Shown here: positions 1 through 7,455 of the stretch, one piece after another | Numbering within the stretch: the stretch's first letter is position 1 | How the letters are laid out: each line of letters begins with the position of its first letter | NCBI RefSeq assembly: GCF_000372965.1 | Contig: NZ_KB890024.1 | Span: 1,924,839-1,988,838, forward strand | Direction: 5' to 3' | DNA from: Hoeflea sp. 108 | Lineage (GTDB): Bacteria > Pseudomonadota > Alphaproteobacteria > Rhizobiales > Rhizobiaceae | Length of the DNA stretch: 64,000 bases | The notes under the pieces: generated by a model | Databases searched by the model: none | Told to the model about the DNA's origin: nothing | What the model saw: only the letters and a program-made list of their open reading frames with translations | Program-made: the position numbers and the translations under genes

Positions 1-22
1 GAAGGCGGCAGCGCGCTGACCG

Positions 23-781
23 TTATGACGTCGGTTGGCCGCGTGGGGACATGCCGTCGAACAGGATGTCGAGGATCTGCACCGCCAGGTCTGTCGGCGT
101 CAGTGCACCCGGCCGGTACCATTCGCGGGTCCAGATCAGGGTGCCCTGAAGCACCTGGTTGGCGAGCGACACATTTATGCCCGACCTCAATTCACCCGCC
201 TCGGCCGCCGCCGCCATCAGGTCGCGCCAGATCTTGTTGGTCTCGTTCAGCAGGCCGAAATGCCTGTCGCGCACGTCCTGAGGGATCTGGTTGATGACGT
301 TGCCATGGGCGGCGATGTAGTCGAGCTTCGTAAGCGTCGTGTTGAGATAGGTGATCGCGGCCGCCTCGATACGCTCGCGATAGCGCGCCTCGGGCGGCAT
401 CTGCTGCAGCGTTGCCAGAAGCCTGATGTGCAGTTGCCGGGTCAGGCTGTTGATCATCTCCTCGACCAGCACGTCTTTGGTCGGGAAGTGATAGCGAAGC
501 GCCGTCACATGCAGGCCGATTTCGTCCGAGATATCGCTGAGCTTGGTCAGCTGGTAGCCCTTCTGGGCAAACACCTTGGCAGCGGCGTCGAGGATCTTTT
601 CCTGCACGCCTTCGGTCTTGCGGCTCGGCTTACGGCCCGAAGCGTTGCGAGCAGTGCGGTTGAGCTCGCGCACCGCACCTTCGGCCTCCGGCATCGCCAG
701 TTCTTCCGGTTCGTTCGATGTCATCTTCCGCACATCCGAGCCTGCCTGTTCGCCCGGCCTATCTTCGCTATTCCCAGTCAT
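23..781 (-). CDS. TetR/AcrR family transcriptional regulator
   Basis: 252-residue protein with a TetR-type helix-turn-helix at about residues 61-108 (EKILDAAAKVFAQKGY, then LRYHFPTKDVL, the usual recognition-helix and post-HTH pattern) and a helical ligand-binding C-terminal domain. The first 55 residues are a polar, low-complexity extension. The start at 781 has GGAGG 11 bases upstream; Met20 (724) and Met30 (694) are possible later starts. It is divergent from the SDR gene at 1005 across 223 bp, so it may repress that gene and itself. The ligand is not predictable. Confidence 0.85.
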   Translation of the reverse strand: MTGNSEDRPGEQAGSDVRKMTSNEPEELAMPEAEGAVRELNRTARNASGRKPSRKTEGVQEKILDAAAKVFAQKGYQLTKLSDISDEIGLHVTALRYHFPTKDVLVEEMINSLTRQLHIRLLATLQQMPPEARYRERIEAAAITYLNTTLTKLDYIAAHGNVINQIPQDVRDRHFGLLNETNKIWRDLMAAAAEAGELRSGINVSLANQVLQGTLIWTREWYRPGALTPTDLAVQILDILFDGMSPRGQPTS

Positions 782-1004
782 TTGTAACGTGCCTCCGTGC
801 CTTCAAACCACAGCTTTCCCATCCGTGGCTTGCCATCCGGCGCCGCCTCCTGCTGTCGCAGGACCGGCAATGGAATGCGGCTTCGTCGGGCATTCAGATT
901 CGGTACCATGGCGACGCGGACTGTCAGTGCAAGGTAATTTTCTGCTTGAGCATGAAATTTTTGCGGATAGGTTTGCCCGCGAGGATTTTCAGGGAGCCTA
1001 AAAA

Positions 1005-1763
1005 ATGTTCGATCTCGGTCTGAAGGGGCGCCGTGTGGTCGTTGCCGGCGGCAGCAGGGGGTTAGGCCTGCACACCGCACTCGCTTTCGCTGCGGTCGGC
1101 GCTTCGGTCTCGATCTGTGCACGCGGCGCGGCCGACCTGGAAATGGCCCGAGGCCGCATTGCCGCGCATGGTGTCACCGCCCATGCCGGGCTGTGCGACC
1201 TCGCCGACCTCGGCTCGATAGAGGCCTATGTCGCCGATGCCGCCACAGCCCTTGGCGGCATCGACATCCTGGTCAACAACGCCACCGGCAAGGCGAGTTC
1301 CGGCGCGGAGGACGATTGGGCCGCGAGCCTCGGCATCGATGTGCTTGCCACCGTGCGTGTTTCCCGCTCCGCCCAACCTCATCTTGAAAAGGGCACCAAT
1401 CCGGTAATCGTCAACATCTCGTCGCGCACCGCCTTCGCCGCAGCACCGATGACGCCAGCCTATGCGGCGGCCAAAGCTGCAATCATGCATTTCACCCGCT
1501 CGCAGGCAGCGGCGCTGGCCAGGAAAGGAATTCGCGCCAACTGCGTCGCCCCCAGTTCGCTCGAATTCCCAGGTGGCTGGTGGAACAAATGCCGCGTCGA
1601 CAATCCCGACCTCTACACCAGGACGCAGGCAAGCTTCCCCTTCGGACGCTTCGGCACCCCAGAGGACATCGCCCGCGTCATCCTCTTCCTGGCGTCGCCG
1701 CTGAGCGGCTGGATCACTGGCCAGACCCTGCTCGCCGACGGCGGCCAGACGCTTGCCGCCTGA
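1005..1763 (+). CDS. SDR family NAD(P)-dependent oxidoreductase
   Basis: 252 residues, the classical short-chain dehydrogenase length. The nucleotide-binding motif GGSRGLG is at residues 15-21, NNAT at 91-94, the catalytic Ser at about 139-140, and Tyr153-xxx-Lys157. The C-terminus GWITGQTLLADGG is typical of FabG-like SDRs. A strong GGGAG site lies 8 bases before the ATG. Substrate unknown; the adjacent divergent TetR gene is the likely regulator. The 782-1004 intergenic region should hold both promoters, but I could not pick a unique box. Confidence 0.88.
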   Translation: MFDLGLKGRRVVVAGGSRGLGLHTALAFAAVGASVSICARGAADLEMARGRIAAHGVTAHAGLCDLADLGSIEAYVADAATALGGIDILVNNATGKASSGAEDDWAASLGIDVLATVRVSRSAQPHLEKGTNPVIVNISSRTAFAAAPMTPAYAAAKAAIMHFTRSQAAALARKGIRANCVAPSSLEFPGGWWNKCRVDNPDLYTRTQASFPFGRFGTPEDIARVILFLASPLSGWITGQTLLADGGQTLAA

Positions 1764-1823
1764 CGCGTCGGTTTGCGCGACAGCCTGAAAGGCGGTATCC
1801 GGAACCGTCGAGCGAGGACGGCT

Positions 1824-2345
1824 ATGAACCACGATGCCTATGACGATGCCTATGTCGCCGAGATATTGAACACGGTCAGGACGATCGCGGTGGTGGGGGC
1901 CTCGGCCAACGACGTCAGGCCGAGCTACTTCGTCACTAAGTACCTGATCGACAAGGGTTACGAGGTCTTTCCCGTCAATCCCGGCCATGCCGGCAGGGAG
2001 ATCCTCGGCCGCATGACCTATGCCAGCTTGGCCGACATTCCTGTCGCCATCGACATGGTTGACATCTTCCGTGCCGCAAGCGCGGTGCCGGCGATCATCG
2101 ATGAGGTGCTGAACCTCGATCCGCTGCCCAAGGTCGTCTGGATGCAGCTCACCGTCCGCAATGACGAGGCCGCGGCGAGGGCGGAGGCGGCGGGCATCAA
2201 GGTGGTGATGAACCGCTGCCCCAAGATCGAATATGCCCGCCTTGCCGGCGAAATCGGCTGGACGGGTGTCAATTCAGGCGTGCTGTCGTCGAAGCGCCCG
2301 GTCATGCGCCAGGGTTTCCAGAGCTTCGGCATCCGCGCAAAATAG
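1824..2345 (+). CDS. CoA-binding domain protein (YccU-like)
   Basis: 173-residue single-domain Rossmann protein of the CoA_binding family: VVGASANDVRPSYFVTKYL near the N-terminus, then a FPVNPGH segment and WMQLTVRNDEAAARAEAAG, the pattern of YccU-type proteins related to succinyl-CoA synthetase alpha. I chose the ATG at 1824 because GAGGACG sits just upstream; an in-frame ATG at 1773 lacks one. Its biochemical role is unknown; CoA binding is inferred from the family. It lies 60 bp after the SDR and 144 bp before metY, which has its own leader. Confidence 0.8.
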   Translation: MNHDAYDDAYVAEILNTVRTIAVVGASANDVRPSYFVTKYLIDKGYEVFPVNPGHAGREILGRMTYASLADIPVAIDMVDIFRAASAVPAIIDEVLNLDPLPKVVWMQLTVRNDEAAARAEAAGIKVVMNRCPKIEYARLAGEIGWTGVNSGVLSSKRPVMRQGFQSFGIRAK

Positions 2346-2442
2346 TCTGTTTTCGCACGGCCACTTCGGCCGCCGCGCAAATTATGTCTGTTGTTGCAGG
2401 CGGTTGTGAAATTTTCGTCTTTGCTTTCCGCCGCGGCCTTCG

Positions 2443-2483
2443 CCAAAGATGTCAGCCGATTTGACTGACCTGTTCTTTGGAGG
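2443..2483 (+). promoter_or_regulatory. Leader hairpin overlapping the metY ribosome-binding site
   Basis: The 7-base arms CCAAAGA (2443-2449) and TCTTTGG (2474-2480) are exact complements and enclose a second exact stem, GTCAG (2451-2455) with CTGAC (2465-2469), around the loop CCGATTTGA. The 3' arm ends in the first two G of the Shine-Dalgarno GGAGG (2479-2483), 7 bases before the metY ATG. Folding would therefore hide part of the ribosome site. Translational control of a methionine gene is inference; it does not match the SAM-II layout I know. Confidence 0.5.
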
Positions 2484-2489
2484 AAAAAG

Positions 2490-3773
2490 ATGTCCCAGCG
2501 CACCCCGGGCTTCAACACGCTCGCCGTCCATGCCGGCGCCAAGCCCGATCCGGCCACCGGCGCCCGTGCCACGCCCATCTATCAGACGACGTCCTATGTG
2601 TTCGACAACGCCGACCACGCGGCCTCGCTGTTCGGGCTCAAGGCCTTCGGCAACATCTACACCCGCATCATGAACCCGACGCAGGCCGTGCTCGAGGAGC
2701 GCATCGCCGCGCTCGAAGGCGGCACGGCGGCGCTCGCCACAGCATCTGGTCATGCCGCCCAGATGCTGGTGTTTCACAATCTGATGCAGCCCGGTGACAA
2801 CTTTGTCGCAGCAAACAAGCTTTATGGCGGCTCGATTAACCAGTTCGGTCATGCCTTCAAGAATTTCGGCTGGGAGGTCCGCTGGGCCGACACCGGTGAT
2901 ATCGCAAGCTTCGAAAAGCAGATCGACAGCAAGACCAAGGCCATCTTCATCGAGAGCCTGGCCAATCCCGGTGGCACCTTCGTCGACATCGACAAGATCA
3001 GCGACATCGCCCGTAGGCACGGCCTGCCGCTGATCGTCGACAACACGCTGGCGAGCCCCTATCTCATCCGTCCGATCGAACATGGCGCCGACATTGTCGT
3101 GCACTCGCTGACCAAGTTCATTGGCGGCCACGGCAATTCGATCGGTGGCGTCATCGTCGACGGCGGCACCTTCGACTGGTCGAAGTCGGGCAAATACCCG
3201 ATGCTGTCGCAGCCGCGCCCCGAATATGGCGGGGTGGTGCTGCACGAGACCTTCGGCAATTTTGCCTTTGCCATTGCCGCGCGCGTGCTTGGCCTGCGCG
3301 ACCTCGGCCCAGCGATCTCGCCCTTCAACGCCTTCCTGATCCTTACCGGACTTGAGACGCTTCCGCTGCGCATGCAGCGCCATTGCGACAACGCGCTCAC
3401 CGTCGCCGGCTGGCTCTCCGACCACCCCAAGGTTGCATGGGTGGCCTATCCCGGCCTCAAGAGCGACAAGAACCATGCGCTGATGAAGAAATATTCGCCG
3501 CAGGGCGCAGGCGCCGTCTTCACCTTTGGCCTCAAGGGCGGCTACGAAGCCGGCGTCAAGTTCGTCGAGGGATTGGAGCTGTTTTCGCATCTCGCCAATA
3601 TCGGCGACACCAAGTCGCTGGTCATCCACCCGGCCTCTACGACCCACCGCCAGCTCTCCGACGAGCAGAAGGTGGCGGCGGGCGCCGGCCCCGATGTGGT
3701 TCGTCTCTCCGTCGGCATCGAAGATGTCAGCGATATCATCGCCGACCTCGAGCAGGCGCTGGCCAAGGCCTGA
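2490..3773 (+). CDS. metY: O-acetylhomoserine aminocarboxypropyltransferase (sulfhydrylase)
   Basis: 427-residue PLP-dependent enzyme of the Cys/Met metabolism family, the usual MetY length. It makes homocysteine from O-acetylhomoserine and sulfide in the cytoplasm. Visible marks: GFNTLAVHAGAKPDPATGAR at the N-terminus, the long MetY insert IYQTTSYVFDNADHAASLF, GHAAQM, and the PLP lysine Lys209 in HSLTKFIGGHG. The C-terminus SVGIEDVSDIIADLEQAL is typical. Start fixed by GGAGG 7 bases upstream. Followed by an intrinsic terminator, so it is probably monocistronic. Confidence 0.93.
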   Translation: MSQRTPGFNTLAVHAGAKPDPATGARATPIYQTTSYVFDNADHAASLFGLKAFGNIYTRIMNPTQAVLEERIAALEGGTAALATASGHAAQMLVFHNLMQPGDNFVAANKLYGGSINQFGHAFKNFGWEVRWADTGDIASFEKQIDSKTKAIFIESLANPGGTFVDIDKISDIARRHGLPLIVDNTLASPYLIRPIEHGADIVVHSLTKFIGGHGNSIGGVIVDGGTFDWSKSGKYPMLSQPRPEYGGVVLHETFGNFAFAIAARVLGLRDLGPAISPFNAFLILTGLETLPLRMQRHCDNALTVAGWLSDHPKVAWVAYPGLKSDKNHALMKKYSPQGAGAVFTFGLKGGYEAGVKFVEGLELFSHLANIGDTKSLVIHPASTTHRQLSDEQKVAAGAGPDVVRLSVGIEDVSDIIADLEQALAKA

Positions 3774-3793
3774 TCGGCCGTGCAAGAGTTGGA

Positions 3794-3823
3794 CCCCGGC
3801 AGTTTCGCGCTGCCGGGGTTTTT
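3794..3823 (+). terminator. Rho-independent terminator of metY
   Basis: CCCCGGCAG and CTGCCGGGG form a 9-bp GC stem around TTTCGCG, followed by five T, 20 bases after the metY stop. Confidence 0.85.
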
Positions 3824-3841
3824 CATGTCTGGAGCAGGATC

Positions 3842-4186
3842 TTGGCGAATTTTCTGACCATCGACGTCAACGGCATCGAGCCGGAAGCCGGAGCGCCGGC
3901 CGAAGGGCGGCTGATCTCGGGCGATCCGAAATTCCGCACCTGGAACGCCGAAGAGGCCGATGGCGGGCTTTATGCCGGCATATGGGAATCGACGCCAGGC
4001 AAGTGGCGCATCGAATATGACGAATGGGAGTTCTGCCACATCCTCGCGGGCGTCTCGGTGATTGCGGAAGACAGCGGCGAAGCCCGCACAGTGCGCGCCG
4101 GCGACAGTTTCGTCCTCAGGCCCGGCTTCAGGGGAAGCTGGGAAGTGCTCGAGACGACCCGCAAGGAATATGTGATCCGGCTGTAG
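3842..4186 (+). CDS. Cupin domain-containing protein
   Basis: 114-residue single cupin of the ethanolamine-utilization/DUF861 type: GIWESTPGKWRIEY, then EFCHILAGVSVI and GDSFVLRPGFRGSWEV, giving the double-stranded beta-helix signature with one acidic-His motif. The start is a TTG at 3842 with GGAGCAGG upstream; no in-frame ATG fits. Small cupins of this type bind a metal or a small ligand, but the substrate is unknown. It starts inside the downstream side of the metY terminator and is convergent with the methyltransferase at 4204. Confidence 0.75.
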   Translation: MANFLTIDVNGIEPEAGAPAEGRLISGDPKFRTWNAEEADGGLYAGIWESTPGKWRIEYDEWEFCHILAGVSVIAEDSGEARTVRAGDSFVLRPGFRGSWEVLETTRKEYVIRL

Positions 4187-4203
4187 GGCCGGCGGCGACG
4201 GGG

Positions 4204-4803
4204 CTAGCTGTCCTTCGTCGCCAGCACATAGAGCCAGTCTGTCGGCAGCCCGTCATAGCCGCCGCCGGCAGCTTCGCCGATTTCCACATTCTGCCAGCCA
4301 ACGTGGCCATAGGCGCCGGACAGCCATTCGGCCGATGGATAGTTGTAGTAACGACCGAAGCCGTCGCGGCCTTCGGCGGTGCCTGCCTTGTAGCTGGCGT
4401 AGAAGACGCCGTCTGGCCGCAGCGCAGCTTGTATTCTGGCGATGATGCCGGGCAGGTCGACGCGCGGCACATGCAGCAGGCAGGCGTTCGCCCAGACGCC
4501 ATCGTAGAGTTCGTGTCCGTCGATGTCGCCGAACAGCAGCACCTCGACCGGCCGCCCCAGTCGCCTGGCTGCTGCAGCGGCCATCTCGGGCGTGCCGTCC
4601 GACGGCGTGACGTCGAAGCCGAGCGCAATCATCGCCTCGCTGTCCTGGCCCGCGCCGCAACCAAGCTCCAGCACCTTGCCGCCGAGGGGCAGGCGCTCGA
4701 CGAAACGTTCGAGCCGTTCGGTTGCCGGCTTGCTGCGTGACGTATAGGCATCCGCTTCAATCCCGTAGAAGCCGATGGTCGCATCGTCCCGGGCTTCGCT
4801 CAT
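4204..4803 (-). CDS. Class I SAM-dependent methyltransferase
   Basis: 199 residues with the SAM-binding motif VLELGCGAGQDS and the following acidic loop TPSDGTPEM; WANACLLHVPR corresponds to motif IV. Methyltransf_11-like. The ATG at 4803 has GGGAG 8 bases upstream; an ATG at 4857 adds 18 residues without a ribosome site. Substrate unknown. It is divergent from clpP and convergent with the cupin gene. Confidence 0.82.
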   Translation of the reverse strand: MSEARDDATIGFYGIEADAYTSRSKPATERLERFVERLPLGGKVLELGCGAGQDSEAMIALGFDVTPSDGTPEMAAAAARRLGRPVEVLLFGDIDGHELYDGVWANACLLHVPRVDLPGIIARIQAALRPDGVFYASYKAGTAEGRDGFGRYYNYPSAEWLSGAYGHVGWQNVEIGEAAGGGYDGLPTDWLYVLATKDS

Positions 4804-4842
4804 TGTCTCGTCTCCCTCGCTTATGCAGGCTTGCTTGCACAT

Positions 4843-4872
4843 CTTGCGCAATGGCAAGGCGGCATCCTATTT
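4843..4872 (+). promoter_or_regulatory. Candidate heat-shock (RpoH-type) promoter of clpP
   Basis: CTTGCG at 4843-4848, a 17-base spacer and CCTATTT at 4866-4872 resemble the alphaproteobacterial RpoH pattern CTTG..N17..CYTATNT. It sits 70 bp before the clpP ATG. The match is by eye and the -35 hexamer is not perfect. Confidence 0.45.
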
Positions 4873-4942
4873 ACAGGGCAAAGCCTCTGAACCGATTCTG
4901 CCCGTCCGGCGCTGGAATCCCATCTCGATAAAGGGATAGTCG

Positions 4943-5575
4943 ATGAAGAACCCCGTCGAAACATACATGAACCTCGTTCCGATGGTGGTCGAGCAGACCA
5001 ATCGCGGTGAGCGGGCCTATGACATCTTCTCGCGCCTGCTCAAGGAGCGCATCATCTTCATCACCGGTCCGGTCGAGGATGGCATGGCGACGCTGGTCTG
5101 CGCCCAGCTTCTGTTCCTCGAAGCCGAGAACCCGAAGAAAGAGATCAACCTCTACATCAATTCGCCCGGCGGCGTCGTGACCTCGGGCATGGCGATCTAC
5201 GATACCATGCAGTTCATCAAGCCGGCGGTCTCGACGCTCTGCATCGGCCAGGCGGCTTCGATGGGATCGTTGCTGCTCTGCGCCGGCCACAAGGACATGC
5301 GTTTTGCCACGCCGAACGCCCGCATCATGGTGCACCAGCCTTCCGGCGGCTTCCAGGGGCAGGCGTCCGACATCGAGCGCCACGCCCAGGATATCGTCAA
5401 GCTCAAGCGTCGCCTCAACGAGGTCTACGTCAAGCACACGGGCAAGGACTACGAGACCATTGAACGGACGCTCGACCGCGATCATTTCATGACCGCCGAC
5501 GAAGCGCGCGACTTCGGTTTGATCGACAAGGTCATCGAAAGCCGTGACGTTGCCGAGGGTGCCACGGCTTCGTGA
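4943..5575 (+). CDS. clpP: ATP-dependent Clp protease proteolytic subunit
   Basis: 210-residue serine peptidase of family S14, forming the tetradecameric barrel that degrades substrates unfolded by ClpX or ClpA. The catalytic Ser106 is in GQAASMGSLLL and His131 in MVHQPSGG; the third residue is an Asp in the C-terminal part. The N-terminal MNLVPMVVEQTNRGERAYD is the usual propeptide/axial-loop region. It precedes clpX and lon as in other rhizobia. A RpoH-like promoter lies upstream, fitting stress induction. Confidence 0.97.
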   Translation: MKNPVETYMNLVPMVVEQTNRGERAYDIFSRLLKERIIFITGPVEDGMATLVCAQLLFLEAENPKKEINLYINSPGGVVTSGMAIYDTMQFIKPAVSTLCIGQAASMGSLLLCAGHKDMRFATPNARIMVHQPSGGFQGQASDIERHAQDIVKLKRRLNEVYVKHTGKDYETIERTLDRDHFMTADEARDFGLIDKVIESRDVAEGATAS

Positions 5576-5874
5576 TTGGACGCTGCGACCTGCATACGAG
5601 GTCACATCTCGCATTTTTGAGATGCCTTGCGGCATTTCGGACACAATTTGCTGTTCCCTCGGCGCTTGCGGCAGCCTACGTTAAGGCTGCGTTGAGTTTC
5701 GACGGCTTAGCGTCGTCCGTGGGTGCCGCGAATCGTTGCAGCGACTTCTGGAATGTGTGTTGTACGGATTTCGTTGCGGCGGCCTGGGATGGCGGTAGCG
5801 GCGTCCGTCGTTAGATTGCATATGCGTCACTGGCCAGGCGACCGGCAGGACGGCTGTGAAAGGACTTGGACACG
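5576..5874. other. clpP-clpX intergenic region
   Basis: 299 bp without a convincing gene. It holds a small stem ATGCC/GGCAT at about 5621-5636 followed by TTT, a weak terminator candidate for clpP, and must contain the clpX promoter. I see no clear -35/-10 pair. Confidence 0.4.
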
Positions 5875-7149
5875 ATGAGCAAGGTCAGCAACGGCGGCGG
5901 CGACTCCAAGAACACGCTCTATTGCTCGTTCTGCGGCAAGAGCCAGCATGAGGTACGCAAACTCATCGCCGGCCCGACCGTCTTCATCTGCGACGAGTGC
6001 GTCGAACTGTGCATGGACATCATCCGCGAGGAGAACAAGACCTCGATGGTGAAGTCGCGCGAAGGCGTGCCCACCCCGCAGGAGATCCTCAAGGTACTGG
6101 ACGACTATGTCATCGGGCAGCCCCACGCCAAGCGCGTGCTGTCGGTGGCCGTCCACAACCACTACAAGCGCCTGGCTCATGCCGGCAAAAGCAACGACGT
6201 CGAATTGGCGAAGTCGAACATCCTGCTGATTGGCCCGACGGGCTGCGGCAAGACGCTGCTCGCCCAGACGCTCGCCCGCATCATCGACGTGCCGTTCACC
6301 ATGGCTGACGCCACGACGCTGACCGAAGCCGGTTACGTTGGCGAGGATGTCGAAAACATCATCCTCAAGCTGCTCCAGGCTGCCGACTACAATGTCGAGC
6401 GGGCCCAGCGCGGCATCGTCTACATCGACGAGATCGACAAGATCAGCCGCAAGTCGGACAACCCCTCGATAACCCGCGACGTCAGCGGTGAGGGCGTTCA
6501 GCAGGCGCTGCTCAAGATCATGGAAGGCACCGTCGCTTCCGTGCCGCCGCAGGGCGGCCGCAAGCACCCGCAGCAGGAGTTCCTGCAGGTCGACACCGCT
6601 AATATTCTGTTCATCTGCGGCGGCGCCTTTGCCGGCCTCGACCGGATCATCTCCGACCGCGGCCGCAAGACCTCGATCGGCTTCGGTGCCACCGTTGCTT
6701 CGCCGGAAGATCGCCGCACCGGTGACCTGTTCCGCCAGGTTGAGCCTGAAGATCTGCTGAAGTTCGGCCTGATTCCCGAATTCGTCGGCCGTCTGCCCGT
6801 CCTGGCGACGCTCGAGGACCTCGATGAACCGGCGCTGATCCAGATCCTGACCGAGCCGAAGAACGCGCTGGTCAAGCAGTACCAGCGCCTGTTCGAGATG
6901 GAGAATGTTGACCTGACGTTCCACGAGAACGCTCTGTCGGCGATCGCCAAGCGCGCCATCGAGCGCAAGACCGGCGCCCGCGGCCTGCGTTCCATCATGG
7001 AAGCGATCCTGCTCGACACCATGTTCGAGCTTCCGGCGCTGGAAGGCGTACAGGAAGTGGTGATTTCGGAGGAAGTGGTGACCGGCAGCGCCCGGCCGCT
7101 CTACATCTACTCCGAACAGAAGGAAAAGAAGGGCAACGTCAGCGCCTGA
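5875..7149 (+). CDS. clpX: ATP-dependent Clp protease ATP-binding subunit ClpX
   Basis: 424-residue AAA+ unfoldase, the standard length. The N-terminal C4 zinc domain shows CSFC and CDEC pairs, followed by Walker A GPTGCGKT, Walker B VYIDEID, the pore/sensor region and FGLIPEFVGRLPV. It recognises tagged or adaptor-delivered substrates and feeds them to ClpP. The ATG at 5875 is preceded by AAGGAC; a TTG nine bases earlier is possible. Separate transcription from clpP is likely given the 299-bp gap. Confidence 0.97.
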   Translation: MSKVSNGGGDSKNTLYCSFCGKSQHEVRKLIAGPTVFICDECVELCMDIIREENKTSMVKSREGVPTPQEILKVLDDYVIGQPHAKRVLSVAVHNHYKRLAHAGKSNDVELAKSNILLIGPTGCGKTLLAQTLARIIDVPFTMADATTLTEAGYVGEDVENIILKLLQAADYNVERAQRGIVYIDEIDKISRKSDNPSITRDVSGEGVQQALLKIMEGTVASVPPQGGRKHPQQEFLQVDTANILFICGGAFAGLDRIISDRGRKTSIGFGATVASPEDRRTGDLFRQVEPEDLLKFGLIPEFVGRLPVLATLEDLDEPALIQILTEPKNALVKQYQRLFEMENVDLTFHENALSAIAKRAIERKTGARGLRSIMEAILLDTMFELPALEGVQEVVISEEVVTGSARPLYIYSEQKEKKGNVSA

Positions 7150-7455
7150 GGGCTTGGCAAACTGCCTGCCGCTTCGTGAACGCGCGATGCGGCGATACGG
7201 ACTACCGCTCCAGCGAACGGCGCCCCAGCGGCGCCGTTCCGCATTTTGGGGCTTCAGGGAAACGTGTGCCAAACCTGTTGGGGATTGGCCTTGATGTTTA
7301 CCCGGCGAAGCTCCAACTAACGGAGATGAGGCGATGGGTTATGTTCCGTGCTCTAATGCACCGCGCGGTAATCGGCGGTAGGCGGAACCGTCCATGGTCG
7401 TTAATATGAGATTCGCGGCTGGCGCTTGCGCGGCTGCGATATGAAAGGTTGGACA
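7150..7455. other. clpX-lon intergenic region with a hairpin
   Basis: 306 bp without a gene. A perfect 10-bp stem, GAACGGCGCC/GGCGCCGTTC (7215-7239, loop CCAGC), lies 65 bp after clpX and is followed by CGCATTTT; it probably ends the clpX transcript. The rest must carry the lon promoter. CTTGAT at about 7290 is RpoH-like at -35, but no good -10 follows. Confidence 0.5.

Noticed and set aside
2346..2489. SAM-II riboswitch before metY
   Set aside because: The hairpin loop is too short and the conserved SAM-II core I know is not present; kept only as an unassigned leader hairpin.
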